A stretch of 64,000 bases of DNA from Georgenia soli. GTDB lineage: Bacteria; Actinomycetota; Actinomycetes; Actinomycetales; Actinomycetaceae. Below the pieces are notes generated by a model, which was not told the origin of the DNA, ran no database searches, and was given only the letters and a program-made list of their open reading frames with translations. A program made the translations under genes and the position numbers. This document shows positions 43,813 to 53,808 of this stretch, one piece after another; position 1 is the stretch's first letter, and each line of letters starts with the position of its first letter. The stretch is from NCBI RefSeq assembly GCF_002563695.1, contig NZ_PDJI01000004.1:3782001-3846000 (forward strand), in the 5' to 3' direction.

Positions 43813-44844
43813 ATGCGCAAGAAGACCCTCTCCCTGGTGGCCCTCACCGGCGTGACGGCGCTCGGCCTGGCCGCGTGCGGCGGCGGCAACGCCTCGGAGG
43901 ACGGCACCGCGGGCGGCGGCGCGGCCGGCGGCACCACCATGCGCCTGGCCCTCAACCAGACCGAGGAGCACCCCTCGTACATCGCGCTGGACAACTTCGG
44001 CGAGCGCCTCTCGGAGGCCACCGACGGCCGCTGGGACGTCGACGTGTTCCCGAACGAGACCCTCGGTGCCCAGCAGGAGGCGCTCCAGCTCGTCTCGGAC
44101 GGCACGGTCGACCTCGCGATCGTCTCCGGCACGCAGCTCGAGAACCTCAACGAGGACTTCCTCGTCTTCAACCTCCCCAAGGTCTTCGACGACGTCGACC
44201 ACCAGATGAAGGTCATCCACGACCAGGAGATCGTGGGCGACCTCTACTCCTCGCTCGAGGACTCCAACAACCTGACCGTGCTCGGCGGCTTCACGCAGGG
44301 CGCCCGGAGCGTCTACACGACCGACGGCCCGGTGGAGACCCCGGAGGACCTCGCGGGCAAGAAGCTGCGCGTCCAGGAGTCCGACCTGCACATCGCCATG
44401 GCCGAGGCCATGGGCGCCGCCGCCACCCCGATGGCCTACGGCGAGGTGTACACCGCCCTCCAGTCCGGCGTGCTCGACGCCGCCGAGAACAACGAGGTCT
44501 CCTTCTACACGGCCAAGCACTTCGAGGTGGCGCCGCACTGGTCCTACACCAACCACCTGGTCGGCCTGGACTACCTGATCATCAACACCGACCTGCTCGA
44601 GGGCATGTCGGAGGAGGACCGCGCCATCTTCGACGAGGAGTGGCAGGCCACCTACGAGGAGCACACGCAGCTCTGGGACGAGGCCACGCAGGAAGCCATC
44701 GAGCAGGCCAAGGCCGGCGGGGCGACCTTCACCGAGGTGGACAGCGCGGCGTTCGACGAGCCGCTGTCAGCCCTGGCGGACGAGTTCATCACGAACGAGA
44801 GCCAGCAGGCCCTCTACGACGCCGCCCGCGCCGCCGCCGAGTGA
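43813..44844 (+). CDS. dctP: TRAP transporter solute-binding lipoprotein (DctP family)
   Basis: 343 aa. Extracytoplasmic receptor of a TRAP transporter. Lipoprotein signal MRKKTLSLVALTGVTALGL with lipobox LAAC, then a Gly-rich linker. The DctP fold shows NQTEEHPSYIAL, FPNETLGAQQEALQLVSDG and DLAGKKLRVQESDLHIAM; the Arg of KLRV is the usual carboxylate clamp of these receptors. Hexuronate is the likely ligand from context and from the operator shared with uidB and uxaC. Confidence 0.9.
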   Translation: MRKKTLSLVALTGVTALGLAACGGGNASEDGTAGGGAAGGTTMRLALNQTEEHPSYIALDNFGERLSEATDGRWDVDVFPNETLGAQQEALQLVSDGTVDLAIVSGTQLENLNEDFLVFNLPKVFDDVDHQMKVIHDQEIVGDLYSSLEDSNNLTVLGGFTQGARSVYTTDGPVETPEDLAGKKLRVQESDLHIAMAEAMGAAATPMAYGEVYTALQSGVLDAAENNEVSFYTAKHFEVAPHWSYTNHLVGLDYLIINTDLLEGMSEEDRAIFDEEWQATYEEHTQLWDEATQEAIEQAKAGGATFTEVDSAAFDEPLSALADEFITNESQQALYDAARAAAE

Positions 44845-44881
44845 CCCGTCGCGCCAACCGTCATAGAAAGGAGGTGACACC

Positions 44882-45385
44882 GTGCACGCGCTCAAGAACG
44901 GACTCGACGCCGTCCTGAAGTGGGCCTCGGTCGTCCTGTTCGCGCTGCTGGTGGTCATCGTGGTCTGGCAGGTCTTCACCCGCCAGGTGATCGAGAGCCC
45001 GGCCACCTGGACCGAGGAGGCCGCCCGCTACACGTTCGTGTGGCTCGGCTTCTTCGCCGCGGCCCTGGTGTTCTCCGAGCGGGGGCACATCGCGGTGGAC
45101 TTCCTGGTCCGCCAGTTCCCCGAGGCCGTCCAGCGGGTCATCGCTGTGCTCGTCCAGCTCGCCATCATCGCGTTCGCGGCGATCACGCTGGTCTACGGCG
45201 GTTGGCGCGCCTCTCAGGGCGCCTGGAACCAGAACCTGACCGCGCTCTCCGGCACGGTCGGCCAGATGTACCTGGTCATGCCGATCACCGGTGTCCTGAT
45301 CATCATCTACGCCCTCTACCACGTCGTCGCGCAGCTCACGCGCAGCGAGTCCGCGGTCGAGGACGTCGAGCCGGACGTCATCTAA
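44882..45385 (+). CDS. dctQ: TRAP transporter small permease (DctQ family)
   Basis: 167 aa, four transmembrane helices. The GTG start is preceded by AAAGGAGGTGA (44867-44877), a near-perfect match to the 16S anti-Shine-Dalgarno. Family features are VFTRQVIESPATWTEEAARY in the first loop and FSERGHIAVDFLV. It pairs with DctM to form the sodium-driven membrane complex. It sits 37 bp after dctP. Confidence 0.9.
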   Translation: MHALKNGLDAVLKWASVVLFALLVVIVVWQVFTRQVIESPATWTEEAARYTFVWLGFFAAALVFSERGHIAVDFLVRQFPEAVQRVIAVLVQLAIIAFAAITLVYGGWRASQGAWNQNLTALSGTVGQMYLVMPITGVLIIIYALYHVVAQLTRSESAVEDVEPDVI

Positions 45386-45394
45386 GGAGGATCG

Positions 45395-46705
45395 ATGGAA
45401 CCCGCAAGCCTCGCAGGGCTCATCCTGCTCGTCGGCATCGCCGTCACGATCCTCCTGAGCGTCCCGATCGCCGTCGGGATCGGGCTCTCGTCCGTGCTCG
45501 CCGCGACGGCGCTGCTCGGTTTCGACGGTGCGGTGCTCGCCAGCTCGCAGCGCATGTTCACCGGCATCAACTCGTTCAGCCTGCTGGCGATCCCGTTCTT
45601 CGTCCTCGCCGGCGTGCTCATGAACAACGGCGGTATCGCCGGTCGACTCATCGACGCGGCCAAGGTCCTCGTCGGGCGCATGCCGGCGTCGCTGGCGCAG
45701 ACCAACGTCGTCGCCAACGCGATGTTCGGCGCCGTCTCCGGCGCGGCCGTGGCAGCGGCCGCCGCCGTCGGAACGGTCATGACCCCGCGCATGAGGAGCG
45801 AGGGCTACGACCGCCCCTTCGCGGCGGCCACCAACGTGGCCTCCGCCCCGGCCGGCATGCTCATCCCGCCGTCCAACACGTTCATCGTGTACTCGCTGGT
45901 CTCCAGCACCTCCATCGCGGCGCTGTTCATGGCCGGCGTGGGGCCGGGGCTCGTCTGGGCGTTCGCCTGCATGCTCGTCGTCTTCCTGTACTCCCGGAAG
46001 CACCCCGAGCTGAAGGGCACCCGCCACCCGAGCTTCCTCGAGGCGCTGAAGGTCATCTGGCTCGCCGTCCCCTCGCTGCTGATGATCGTCATCGTCATCG
46101 GCGGCATCCTGGCCGGCATCTTCACGGCCACGGAGTCCTCGGCCATCGCCGTCGTGTACTCGCTCGTCCTCGGCTTCATCTACCGGAACATCAAGGTCAA
46201 GGACCTGCCGGGCATCCTGCTCGACGCGGCACGTACCACCGCGATCGTCATGCTGCTCGTGGGCGTCTCGTCCTCGCTGTCCTGGGTGATGTCGTTCGCA
46301 CGCATCCCGGACATCATCTCCGACGCGATGCTCGGTCTGACCGACAACTCCACGATCATCCTCATCATCATGATGGTGATCCTGCTGATCGTCGGCTGCT
46401 TCATGGACCCGACGCCGGCGATCCTGATCTTCACGCCGATCTTCCTGCCGATCGTCATGGAGTTCGGGGTCCACCCGGTGCACTTCGGCACGATGATCGT
46501 CTACAACCTCTGCGTGGGGACGATCACGCCGCCGGTGGGGAACGTGCTGTTCGTCGGGTCGCGGGTGGCCGGCCTGCGGATCGAGCCCGTGGTCAGGCGG
46601 CTTGTTCCCTTCCTGGTCGCTCTGGTCGTCGGCCTGTTCGTCGTGGTCTTCGTCCCGCAGATCTCGATGTGGCTCCCGACCGCCATGGGGCTCGTCCAGC
46701 CCTGA
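45395..46705 (+). CDS. dctM: TRAP transporter large permease (DctM family)
   Basis: 436 aa, 11-12 transmembrane helices. Translocating subunit of the TRAP transporter. Family blocks are FFVLAGVLMNNGGIAGRLID, MFGAVSGAAVAAAAAVGTVM, SAPAGMLIPPSNTFIVYS, GCFMDPTPAILIFTPIFLP and GTITPPVGNVLFVGSRVAG. AAGGAGGA precedes the ATG. It ends the operon; a hairpin terminator follows. Confidence 0.93.
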   Translation: MEPASLAGLILLVGIAVTILLSVPIAVGIGLSSVLAATALLGFDGAVLASSQRMFTGINSFSLLAIPFFVLAGVLMNNGGIAGRLIDAAKVLVGRMPASLAQTNVVANAMFGAVSGAAVAAAAAVGTVMTPRMRSEGYDRPFAAATNVASAPAGMLIPPSNTFIVYSLVSSTSIAALFMAGVGPGLVWAFACMLVVFLYSRKHPELKGTRHPSFLEALKVIWLAVPSLLMIVIVIGGILAGIFTATESSAIAVVYSLVLGFIYRNIKVKDLPGILLDAARTTAIVMLLVGVSSSLSWVMSFARIPDIISDAMLGLTDNSTIILIIMMVILLIVGCFMDPTPAILIFTPIFLPIVMEFGVHPVHFGTMIVYNLCVGTITPPVGNVLFVGSRVAGLRIEPVVRRLVPFLVALVVGLFVVVFVPQISMWLPTAMGLVQP

Positions 46706-46719
46706 CCGTCAGGACAGCT

Positions 46720-46755
46720 CCGAGGGCCGGCACCGTTCGCGGTGCCGGCCCTCGG
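46720..46755 (+). terminator. hairpin terminator after dctM
   Basis: 15-bp perfect stem CCGAGGGCCGGCACC / GGTGCCGGCCCTCGG with loop GTTCGC, 15 bases after the dctM stop. No T-tract. Confidence 0.85.
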
Positions 46756-46813
46756 CGTCTGCCCGGGTTCACGTGCCGCTAGCCTGATGCACACGCATCG
46801 AACGGGGGAGACC

Positions 46814-47260
46814 GTGGACCACGAGGTGAGCACACGCGCGGCGGCGGAGGCGTGGGAGTCGCTCTTCCGCACGCAGTCCAACCTCATGCGCCGGTTCGAG
46901 TCCGGCGGCGACTTCGCGCCGCTGCGCTCCCGCGAGTACGACGTGCTCTTCACCCTCAGCCGCGCGCGGGAGGGACGGCTGCGGCTGCGCGAGCTCAACG
47001 AGGCGGTCTTCCTCAGCCAGCCGAGCCTCAGCCGGATGGTGGAGCGGCTCGAGGCCCGGGGCCTCGTGGCGCGCGAGCCCGCGCCCGACGACGCCCGCGG
47101 GACCGTCGTCGTCCTCACCGAGGACGGGCGCGAGATGCAGCGCGAGATCGGCCGGCGGCACGTGCGCAGCATCCGGCGCCACGTGGGCGGGGCGCTCACC
47201 GAGGAGGAGCTGGCCACGCTGACGGACCTGACCACCAGGCTGCGCGCTTACCGGCCCTGA
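46814..47260 (+). CDS. MarR family transcriptional regulator
   Basis: 148 aa. Winged helix-turn-helix: LRELNEAVFLSQPSLSRMVERLEARGLVAREPAPDDARGT shows the recognition helix and wing (quoted in two joined parts, about residues 58-97), flanked by dimerisation helices. The GTG at 46814 has GGGGGAG 3 bp upstream. A TAGCCT -10 box at 46780-46785 fits a short leader. ATG 46787 is a less likely start. No target is evident; leuS follows on the same strand but has its own promoter. Confidence 0.83.
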   Translation: MDHEVSTRAAAEAWESLFRTQSNLMRRFESGGDFAPLRSREYDVLFTLSRAREGRLRLRELNEAVFLSQPSLSRMVERLEARGLVAREPAPDDARGTVVVLTEDGREMQREIGRRHVRSIRRHVGGALTEEELATLTDLTTRLRAYRP

Positions 47261-47295
47261 CGCGGCCGCCCGGCCGGCCCGCGCGTGCCCTGCGC

Positions 47296-47301
47296 TAGCC
47301 T
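47296..47301 (+). promoter_or_regulatory. -10 box of the leuS leader transcript
   Basis: TAGCCT, with the leader ATG 7 bp downstream. The transcription start should fall at or next to the ATG at 47308, so the leader peptide is likely translated from a leaderless mRNA. No clear -35 is seen. Confidence 0.6.
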
Positions 47302-47307
47302 GTACCC

Positions 47308-47343
47308 ATGACGGCCGTGGTGCTCCTTACCCAGCCGCGCTGA
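47308..47343 (+). CDS. leuS leader peptide
   Basis: 11 codons, MTAVVLLTQPR then TGA. Contains adjacent Leu codons CTC-CTT (47323-47328); CTT is rare in such a G+C-rich genome, so it is a sensitive sensor of charged leucyl-tRNA. A rho-independent terminator follows 45 bp later and then leuS. This is the standard layout of a transcription attenuator. Confidence 0.75.
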   Translation: MTAVVLLTQPR

Positions 47344-47388
47344 CACCAGCGGGTGCCCCACCTGGCGGGCGCCGCACCAGCGCGGCTC

Positions 47389-47412
47389 ACCTCCCTGTCC
47401 GGGAGGTTTTTT
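47389..47412 (+). terminator. attenuator of leuS
   Basis: ACCTCCC-TGTCC-GGGAGGT with T at 47407-47412: a complete intrinsic terminator 46 bp before the leuS start. Upstream, AGCCGCGCTG (47333-47342, end of the leader peptide gene) is perfectly complementary to CAGCGCGGCT (47378-47387), directly beside the terminator stem. A ribosome stalled at the Leu codons would cover the first strand, so the two structures can be linked to leucine status. Confidence 0.82.
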
Positions 47413-47457
47413 CATGCGTGAGGAGCCACCGCCACTTCTCGGGACGAGGAACGAACC

Positions 47458-50412
47458 ATGAGCAAGCAGGACGACTCCGCCACCGCGGTGCACGACACCG
47501 GCGCGCAGGCGGACACCACCAGCTATCGCTACACCGCCGAGCTGGCGAATGAGATCGAGCGGGCCTGGCAGGACCGCTGGGAGGAGCGGGGCACCTTCCA
47601 CGCCGCGAACCCGACCGGGGACCTCGCGGGCGACGGCGTGCCGGCGGAGAAGTTCTACCTGCTCGACATGTTCCCCTACCCCTCGGGTCGCGGCCTGCAC
47701 GTCGGGCACCCGCTGGGGTACATCGCGACCGACGTCGTGGGCCGCTACCAGCGGATGAAGGGCAAGAACGTCCTGCACGCCCTGGGCTACGACGCCTTCG
47801 GCCTGCCCGCCGAGCAGTACGCGGTCCAGACGGGCCAGCACCCTCGGGTGACCACCGAGGAGAACATCGCCAACATGCGGGGTCAGCTGCGCCGTCTGGG
47901 CCTGGCCCACGACGACCGGCGCACCTTCGCGACGACGGACCCGGACTTCGTGCGCTGGACCCAGTGGATCTTCCTGCAGATCTACAACTCGTTCTACGAC
48001 GTCGACGCGCCGCGTCCCGACGGTGGCACCGGGCGTGCGCGCCCGATCGCCGAGCTGGAGGCAGAGCTGGCGGCCGGCACCCGTCCCACCCCGGACGGCC
48101 GCCCGTGGGCCGAGCTGAGCGCGGACGAGCAGCGCCGCGTCGTCGACGGCCAGCGCCTGGCGTACATCTCGGAGGCACCGGTGAACTGGTGCCCCGGCCT
48201 GGGGACCGTGCTCGCCAACGAGGAGGTCACCGCGGACGGCCGCTCCGAGCGCGGCAACTTCCCGGTGTTCCGGCGGAACCTGCGCCAGTGGATGCTGCGC
48301 ATCACCGCCTACGCCGACCGCCTGGTCGACGACCTTGACAACATCGACTGGCCCGAGAAGGTGCGCTCGATGCAGCGCAACTGGATCGGGCGCTCCAACG
48401 GCGCGCACGTCGACTTCACCGTGCCGGGCACCGACGAGCCGCTGACGGTCTTCACCACGCGGCCCGACACGCTCTTCGGCGCCACCTTCATGGTCGTCTC
48501 GCCCGAGCACCCGCTCCTGGACGGCGCCCGCGGGCTCGTCCCCGCCGGCTGGCCCGAGGGCACGCGCGAGGTGTGGACCGACGGTGCCGCCACCCCCGAG
48601 GAGGCCGTCCGCGGCTACCAGCGCGCCGCCGCCGCGAAGAGCGACGCCGAGCGACAGGACGCGGAGCGCACCAAGACCGGTGTCTTCACCGGCATCTACG
48701 CCACCAACCCCGTCAACGGCGCGCGGATCCCGGTCTTCACCGCCGACTACGTCCTCATGGGCTACGGCACGGGCGCGATCATGGCCGTCCCCGGCGGGGA
48801 CCAGCGCGACTTCGAGTTCGCCCAGGCTTACGAGCTGCCGGTGGTCTACACCGTCCAGCCGCCCGAGGGGTACGACGGCGGCGCCTACGCCGGCGAGGGC
48901 GTCGTCATGAACTCCTCCGGCGACGAGCTGTCGCTGGACGGGATGGACGTCGAGACCGCGAAGACGGCCATGACCGACTGGCTCGAGGCCAACGGCGTCG
49001 GCCGCGGCGCCACCACCTACCGCCTGCGCGACTGGCTCTTCTCCCGCCAGCGCTACTGGGGCGAGCCCTTCCCGGTGGTCTACGACGCCGAGGGCCGGGC
49101 CCACGCCCTGCCCGAGTCGATGCTGCCGGTGGAGCTGCCCGAGGTGCCGGACTACTCGCCGCGCACCTTCGACCCCGACGACGCCGCCTCCAGCCCCGAG
49201 CCGCCGCTGGGCCGCGTGCCGGAGTGGGTGGAGGTCGAGCTGGACCTGGGTGACGGGCCGCGCACGTACTTCCGCGACGTCAACACCATGCCGAACTGGG
49301 CGGGCTCGTCCTGGTACGTGCTGCGCTACCTGGACCCGCACAACGAGCAGGCGCTGGTGGACCCGGAGGTGGAGCGGTACTGGATGGGCCCGCGCCCGGC
49401 CACCACGCTGCCCGACGGCACGGCCGTGCCCGCGAACGTCTCCGGCGGCGCCGACCTGTACGTCGGCGGCGTCGAGCACGCGGTGCTCCACCTGCTGTAC
49501 GCCCGCTTCTGGCAGAAGGTCCTGTACGACCTGGGGCACGTCTCCAGCTCCGAGCCCTTCCACAAGCTCTTCAACCAGGGCTACATCCAGGCCTACGCCT
49601 ACGCGGACAACCGCGGCCAGTACGTCCCGGCCGACGAGGTCGAGGAGGTCCCCGCCGCCGACGGCACCTCCGAGCCCACCTACCGGTGGAACGGCCAGGA
49701 GGTCTTCCGCGAGTACGGCAAGATGGGCAAGTCACTGAAGAACATCGTCACGCCCGACGACATGTACGCCACCTACGGCGCCGACACCTTCCGCGTCTAC
49801 GAGATGTCCATGGGGCCGCTGGCCGACTCGCGGCCGTGGGACACCCGCGCCGTCGTCGGCTCCCAGCGCTTCCTGCAGCGGCTGTGGCGCAACGTCGTCG
49901 ACGAGCGCACCGGTGAGACCACCGTGGTGGACACCCCGGCCGACGACGAGACGCGCCGTCTGGTCGCCCGCACCGTGGAGGAGGTCGAGACGGAGATGTC
50001 GGCGATGCGGGTCAACACCGCCGTCGCCCGCCTCATCGTGCTCAACAACCACCTCACCTCCCTGGAGCAGGTGCCGCGCGAGGCGATCGAGCCGCTGGTG
50101 CTGATGGTGGCGCCCGTCGCCCCGCACATCGCCGAGGAGCTGTGGGCCCGGCTGGGACACACCGAGTCGCTCGCCCACGAGCCCTTCCCGACGGCGGACC
50201 CGGCCCTCCTGGTGGACGAGACCGTGACGTGCGTGGTCCAGGTGGCGGGCAAGGTCCGCGACCGGCTCGAGGTCCCGCCGTCGATCGGCGAGGAGGAGCT
50301 GAGCGAGCGGGCGCTCGCCTCGGCCGCAGTGCGGCGCACCCTGGGCGAGCGCGGCGTGCGCAAGGTCATCGTGCGCGCACCCAACCTGGTCAACATCGTC
50401 CCCGGAGCCTGA
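47458..50412 (+). CDS. leuS: leucyl-tRNA synthetase
   Basis: 984 aa. Charges tRNA-Leu. Class I synthetase with the HIGH-type motif HVGHPLGY at about residue 81 and the KMSKS-type motif KMGKSLKN at about 755. The editing (CP1) domain lies between, with [13 protein letters not shown] and the threonine-rich region. It ends with the anticodon-binding and C-terminal domains ([15 protein letters not shown]). Large size is normal for actinobacteria. Regulated by the leader peptide and terminator just upstream. Confidence 0.97.
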   Translation: MSKQDDSATAVHDTGAQADTTSYRYTAELANEIERAWQDRWEERGTFHAANPTGDLAGDGVPAEKFYLLDMFPYPSGRGLHVGHPLGYIATDVVGRYQRMKGKNVLHALGYDAFGLPAEQYAVQTGQHPRVTTEENIANMRGQLRRLGLAHDDRRTFATTDPDFVRWTQWIFLQIYNSFYDVDAPRPDGGTGRARPIAELEAELAAGTRPTPDGRPWAELSADEQRRVVDGQRLAYISEAPVNWCPGLGTVLANEEVTADGRSERGNFPVFRRNLRQWMLRITAYADRLVDDLDNIDWPEKVRSMQRNWIGRSNGAHVDFTVPGTDEPLTVFTTRPDTLFGATFMVVSPEHPLLDGARGLVPAGWPEGTREVWTDGAATPEEAVRGYQRAAAAKSDAERQDAERTKTGVFTGIYATNPVNGARIPVFTADYVLMGYGTGAIMAVPGGDQRDFEFAQAYELPVVYTVQPPEGYDGGAYAGEGVVMNSSGDELSLDGMDVETAKTAMTDWLEANGVGRGATTYRLRDWLFSRQRYWGEPFPVVYDAEGRAHALPESMLPVELPEVPDYSPRTFDPDDAASSPEPPLGRVPEWVEVELDLGDGPRTYFRDVNTMPNWAGSSWYVLRYLDPHNEQALVDPEVERYWMGPRPATTLPDGTAVPANVSGGADLYVGGVEHAVLHLLYARFWQKVLYDLGHVSSSEPFHKLFNQGYIQAYAYADNRGQYVPADEVEEVPAADGTSEPTYRWNGQEVFREYGKMGKSLKNIVTPDDMYATYGADTFRVYEMSMGPLADSRPWDTRAVVGSQRFLQRLWRNVVDERTGETTVVDTPADDETRRLVARTVEEVETEMSAMRVNTAVARLIVLNNHLTSLEQVPREAIEPLVLMVAPVAPHIAEELWARLGHTESLAHEPFPTADPALLVDETVTCVVQVAGKVRDRLEVPPSIGEEELSERALASAAVRRTLGERGVRKVIVRAPNLVNIVPGA

Positions 50413-50552
50413 CGGGCGTTACGCAGGGACGGGCCCGGGAGCGGACGGCACGGCGCCGCGCCGCCCCGGGCCTGGTCGTGACGTGGACACCTCTGCGCGG
50501 GACCGGCCGGCTCCGCCACGCTGTGTGCAGGAGCGACCGATCAGGAGAGACG

Positions 50553-51572
50553 ATGGAGACCACCGCCCGCGCCGGTCTCGCGCGCAGCACGTTCGACGGC
50601 GAGACCACCTGGGTGCTCACGCACCCCGACGGCGCCCGGCTCGTCGTCGCCGAGACCGGAGCCACGGTCCTGTCCTGGCAGGCCCCCGGCGCCGACGGCC
50701 GCCTGGTCGAGCTGCTCGACGGCTACGTCTCCGCGGCGGAGCTCGCCGAGGAGGACGGGTACCGCAACGCCGTCCTCGTGCCCTGGTCCAACAGGATCCG
50801 CGACGCGCGGTACCGGTTCGCCGGCGCCGCCCACGACCTCGGGCCGGCGGCGGACGGCAGCCGCGAGGCGCTGCACGGGCTCCTCACGAACGGACGGTTC
50901 GCCCGCGCCCAGATGAACGTGCGGGACTCCGACCTCGCGGTGCGGCTGGTCGCCTCCGTGGCGGCGGACGAGCACGCGGGGTACCCGTACTCCATCGACG
51001 TCGCCGTCTCGTACGCCCTCGGCGTCGGGTCCGAGGGGGAGTCCCGTCTCGGTCTCGAGCTGACCGTCACCAACACGGGTGACCGTTCCGCGCCGGTCGC
51101 GCTCGGCTGGCACCCCTACCTCCGGCTGCCCGGCCACGACACCGTCGACGACCTCGAGCTGACCGTCCCGGCCCGCTCCCGCGTCGTGACCGACGAGGCG
51201 AAGATCCCGCTCGCCGGGGAGGCCGCGTTCGCCGGCGAGACGGCGCCCGTTCGGTACGCGCCGCTGGCCGGATCGATCCTCGACCAGGCTTTCACCGACC
51301 TCGTCCCGGACGACGACGGCGTGGTCGCGACCGTCCTCCGGTCCCCGCGCACGGGCGAGAGCCTCACCGTCGAGCAGGAGCCCTTCCAGGCCAGGGTCGT
51401 GCACGTGTTCACGGGGGACACGCTCAGGCGTGCGCCGCGCGCGTCCGTCGCGGTCGAGCCGTGCGGGTTCCTCGCCGACGCCTTCAACCGGGCGGACTCC
51501 GCCGAGGCTCTCGCACTGGCACCGGGCGAGCAGCGTCAGCTCGTGAGCGACATCGTCTACCGCCACGGGTGA
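50553..51572 (+). CDS. aldose 1-epimerase family protein
   Basis: 339 aa. Galactose-mutarotase fold; interconverts sugar anomers. Family blocks are DGYRNAVLVPWSNRIRDARY, the His of LHGLLTNGRF, GWHPYLRLPG with the catalytic His, and a C-terminal Glu/Cys region AVEPCGFLADAFN. Start ATG 50553 after GGAGAG. The precise sugar is not predictable. It is cytoplasmic (no signal peptide). Confidence 0.85.
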   Translation: METTARAGLARSTFDGETTWVLTHPDGARLVVAETGATVLSWQAPGADGRLVELLDGYVSAAELAEEDGYRNAVLVPWSNRIRDARYRFAGAAHDLGPAADGSREALHGLLTNGRFARAQMNVRDSDLAVRLVASVAADEHAGYPYSIDVAVSYALGVGSEGESRLGLELTVTNTGDRSAPVALGWHPYLRLPGHDTVDDLELTVPARSRVVTDEAKIPLAGEAAFAGETAPVRYAPLAGSILDQAFTDLVPDDDGVVATVLRSPRTGESLTVEQEPFQARVVHVFTGDTLRRAPRASVAVEPCGFLADAFNRADSAEALALAPGEQRQLVSDIVYRHG

Positions 51573-51606
51573 CCGCGCGGCGGGACCCGGGCCTAGGGTG
51601 GAGGGC

Positions 51607-52506
51607 ATGACGGGGGTCGCGGTGGTCACGGACTCGACCGCGAGCCTCCCGCCGGACGTCGCGGCCGACCTCGGTATCACCGTGGTCCCGCTGCACGTCG
51701 TCGTCGACGGGGAGGACCGCCTGGACGACGCCGCCGGCTCAGCGGCGCTGGCGGTGCAGATGGCTGACGGCACCACCGCGACCACCTCCCAGCCCTCGCC
51801 GGCCGAGCTCGTGCGGACCTACCGCGCGGCCTCCGACGGCGGACGTCGCGAGGTCGTGGCGATCCACCTCTCCGCCGAGCTCTCGGGCACGGTCGGAGGT
51901 GCCCGGCGGGCCGCCGACCTGCTCGCGGCCGAGGGGATCCGGGTGCACGTCGTCGACTCGCGCACGGTGGCCGCCGGCACCGGGCTCGCCGCGGTGGCGG
52001 CCGCCGAGGCGGCGCTGCGCGGCGCCGGGCCGGCCCAGGTCGTCGCCGTCGCCCGGGAGACCGCCGCCAAGTCCACGGTGCTCTTCGTGGTGCCGGAGCT
52101 GACCTACCTCCAGAGGGGCGGACGCATGACGGCGGGGGCGGCGCTCGTCGGGACGGCGCTCGGGATCCGGCCCGTGCTCGCGATCGCCGACGGACGGATC
52201 GCCGTCGTGGAGACGGTCCGTGGTCGGGCCAGGGCCCGTCGCCGTGTCGTGGAACGGGCGGTGCAGGCCGCCGGGGGGCCGCGGGCGCGGGTGCCGCACC
52301 CGCCGGCGCAGCGGGTCCGCGTGGCCGTGCACCACTTCGGCGCCGCGGACGAGGCGGTCGCGCTCGAGGAGGAGCTCGCGGACGCGCTGGCCGGCACCGG
52401 TGCCCTGGTCGCTGGCGCGCTGCGCAGCGAGGTCACCGCCGTCGTGGGGGTGCACGCCGGCCCGGGCGTCCTCGGCGTCGTCGTCGCCCCGGCCGGCGAG
52501 CTCTGA
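51607..52506 (+). CDS. DegV family fatty-acid-binding protein
   Basis: 299 aa. DegV proteins bind fatty acids and, as FakB, present them to a FakA kinase. It starts with the family's VAVVTDSTASLPPDVA, then TTSQPSPAELVRTY, HLSAELSGTVGGAR and VPELTYLQRGGRM. The ATG at 51607 lies 7 bp after TAGGGT (51594-51599), so the mRNA is probably leaderless. No fakA homologue is in the window. Confidence 0.88.
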   Translation: MTGVAVVTDSTASLPPDVAADLGITVVPLHVVVDGEDRLDDAAGSAALAVQMADGTTATTSQPSPAELVRTYRAASDGGRREVVAIHLSAELSGTVGGARRAADLLAAEGIRVHVVDSRTVAAGTGLAAVAAAEAALRGAGPAQVVAVARETAAKSTVLFVVPELTYLQRGGRMTAGAALVGTALGIRPVLAIADGRIAVVETVRGRARARRRVVERAVQAAGGPRARVPHPPAQRVRVAVHHFGAADEAVALEEELADALAGTGALVAGALRSEVTAVVGVHAGPGVLGVVVAPAGEL

Positions 52507-52520
52507 GCTCCGGCTAGCCG

Positions 52521-53654
52521 CTACTCGCAGCCCACCCCGTCACCGTCACGGTCCAGGTGACGGCCGTAGCCGGGCTCCCCGGCGAACACGGGTGCGGCAC
52601 CGGCGGCGCGGGCCGCCGAGCAGTTCTTGTAGTAGGCGCTCCCGCCACCCTGCGCAGGAGCCGCGGGCTGAGCCGCCGCACGCTCCGCCTGCTCGCGTGC
52701 CTGGCGGTCAGCCTCTTCGCGGGCGAGCCGGTCGGCCTCCTCGCGTGCCTGGCGCTCGGCCTCCTCCCGCGCGACCCGTTCCGCCTCCTCACGGGCCTTC
52801 CGCTCCTCCTCGGCCCTGCGCTCAGCCTCCTGGCGCGCGCGCTCCTCGGCAGCGAGCCTCTCGACCTCGGCGGCGCGGTTCTTCTCGATGGTCGCGGTGG
52901 CGTTCTCCAGGGTCGTGGCTGCCTCCCGGTGCTGCTTCGCCAAGCCGGACCAGCGCTCGCCGGTGTACGGCAGGAGAGGGAAGACCGTGCGGTCGCCGTC
53001 GAGGACGCTGGCGACGGCCTTTCCGGCCGCGGCGGCGGCAGCCGCCTTCGCGAGGTATCCGTCGTACTCCTCCACGGTCGCGCCGGTGGCCGCGGCGTAC
53101 CCGTCGACCTCCTGGACCGACTGTGTGTAGGCCGCCAGCTGTCCCGGGAGCGTGCAGTCCTCCGCCGCGGAGAACACGCCGAGGCCGGCCGTCTCGGCCT
53201 CCTCCTGCGCCTCCAGGACGTCTTCGTAGAAGCGTTCGTTGGGTTCGAAGAGAACGGCTACGCCATATCCGGCCCGGGCCACCTCGGCATTCACGAGCGT
53301 GTCTCCGCTGAAGACTCCTGCCAGCTCCCTGTCGTACCGGTCCAGCTTCTCCTCGTCGAAACGGAGAATGACGTCGGACCCGATCGGCAGGGTTTCGGCG
53401 AGGAAATCCGTGGCGTCCTGTCCCAGGCACTGGTCGGCCTCGGCGGCGTCGACGTTGAGCAGACGCACGCGGTGCGTGGCCCCGTCGTAGTCCACGTCGA
53501 GCGTGTCGCCGTCGACGATGGCCGTGACCGTCGCCGCCGTCTCCGGGGAGGCTGAGACGAGCGACGTCGCACCGACGACCACTCCGCCGACGATCCCGGT
53601 CGTGATCGCTGCGGCGGCGAGCTTGTGGGACAGGACAAATCGGGTGAGACTCAT
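52521..53654 (-). CDS. secreted thermonuclease-like protein with coiled coil and excalibur domain
   Basis: 377 aa. The N-terminal membrane-spanning signal (about residues 12-35) places it outside the cytoplasm. The staphylococcal-nuclease domain (about 40-150) shows IVDGDTLDV, VRLLNVDAAEADQ and DRYDRELAGVF, matching the catalytic Asp/Arg/Glu positions. A long charged coiled coil (about 255-320) is made of EEAERxARE-type repeats, and the C-terminus is an excalibur calcium-binding motif YKNCSAAR ... DRDGDGVGCE. A surface nuclease next to the DNA-uptake genes comEA-comEC is notable, although divergent. Start MSLTRF at 53654. Confidence 0.87.
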   Translation of the reverse strand: MSLTRFVLSHKLAAAAITTGIVGGVVVGATSLVSASPETAATVTAIVDGDTLDVDYDGATHRVRLLNVDAAEADQCLGQDATDFLAETLPIGSDVILRFDEEKLDRYDRELAGVFSGDTLVNAEVARAGYGVAVLFEPNERFYEDVLEAQEEAETAGLGVFSAAEDCTLPGQLAAYTQSVQEVDGYAAATGATVEEYDGYLAKAAAAAAAGKAVASVLDGDRTVFPLLPYTGERWSGLAKQHREAATTLENATATIEKNRAAEVERLAAEERARQEAERRAEEERKAREEAERVAREEAERQAREEADRLAREEADRQAREQAERAAAQPAAPAQGGGSAYYKNCSAARAAGAAPVFAGEPGYGRHLDRDGDGVGCE

Positions 53655-53808
53655 GCCGAGGGGCTCCCGCAAAAACGGAGGAATAGGGCGTTCCCGTGGC
53701 GAGGATCATTCCTCGGCCGGTGAATCGAACGGCAGCGTAAACGCAGCCGCGGCGTCGGCAGCAAATTTCGATCCGCGAGAACTTCCTATCCGCGCAGAAT
53801 CGTTTCAG

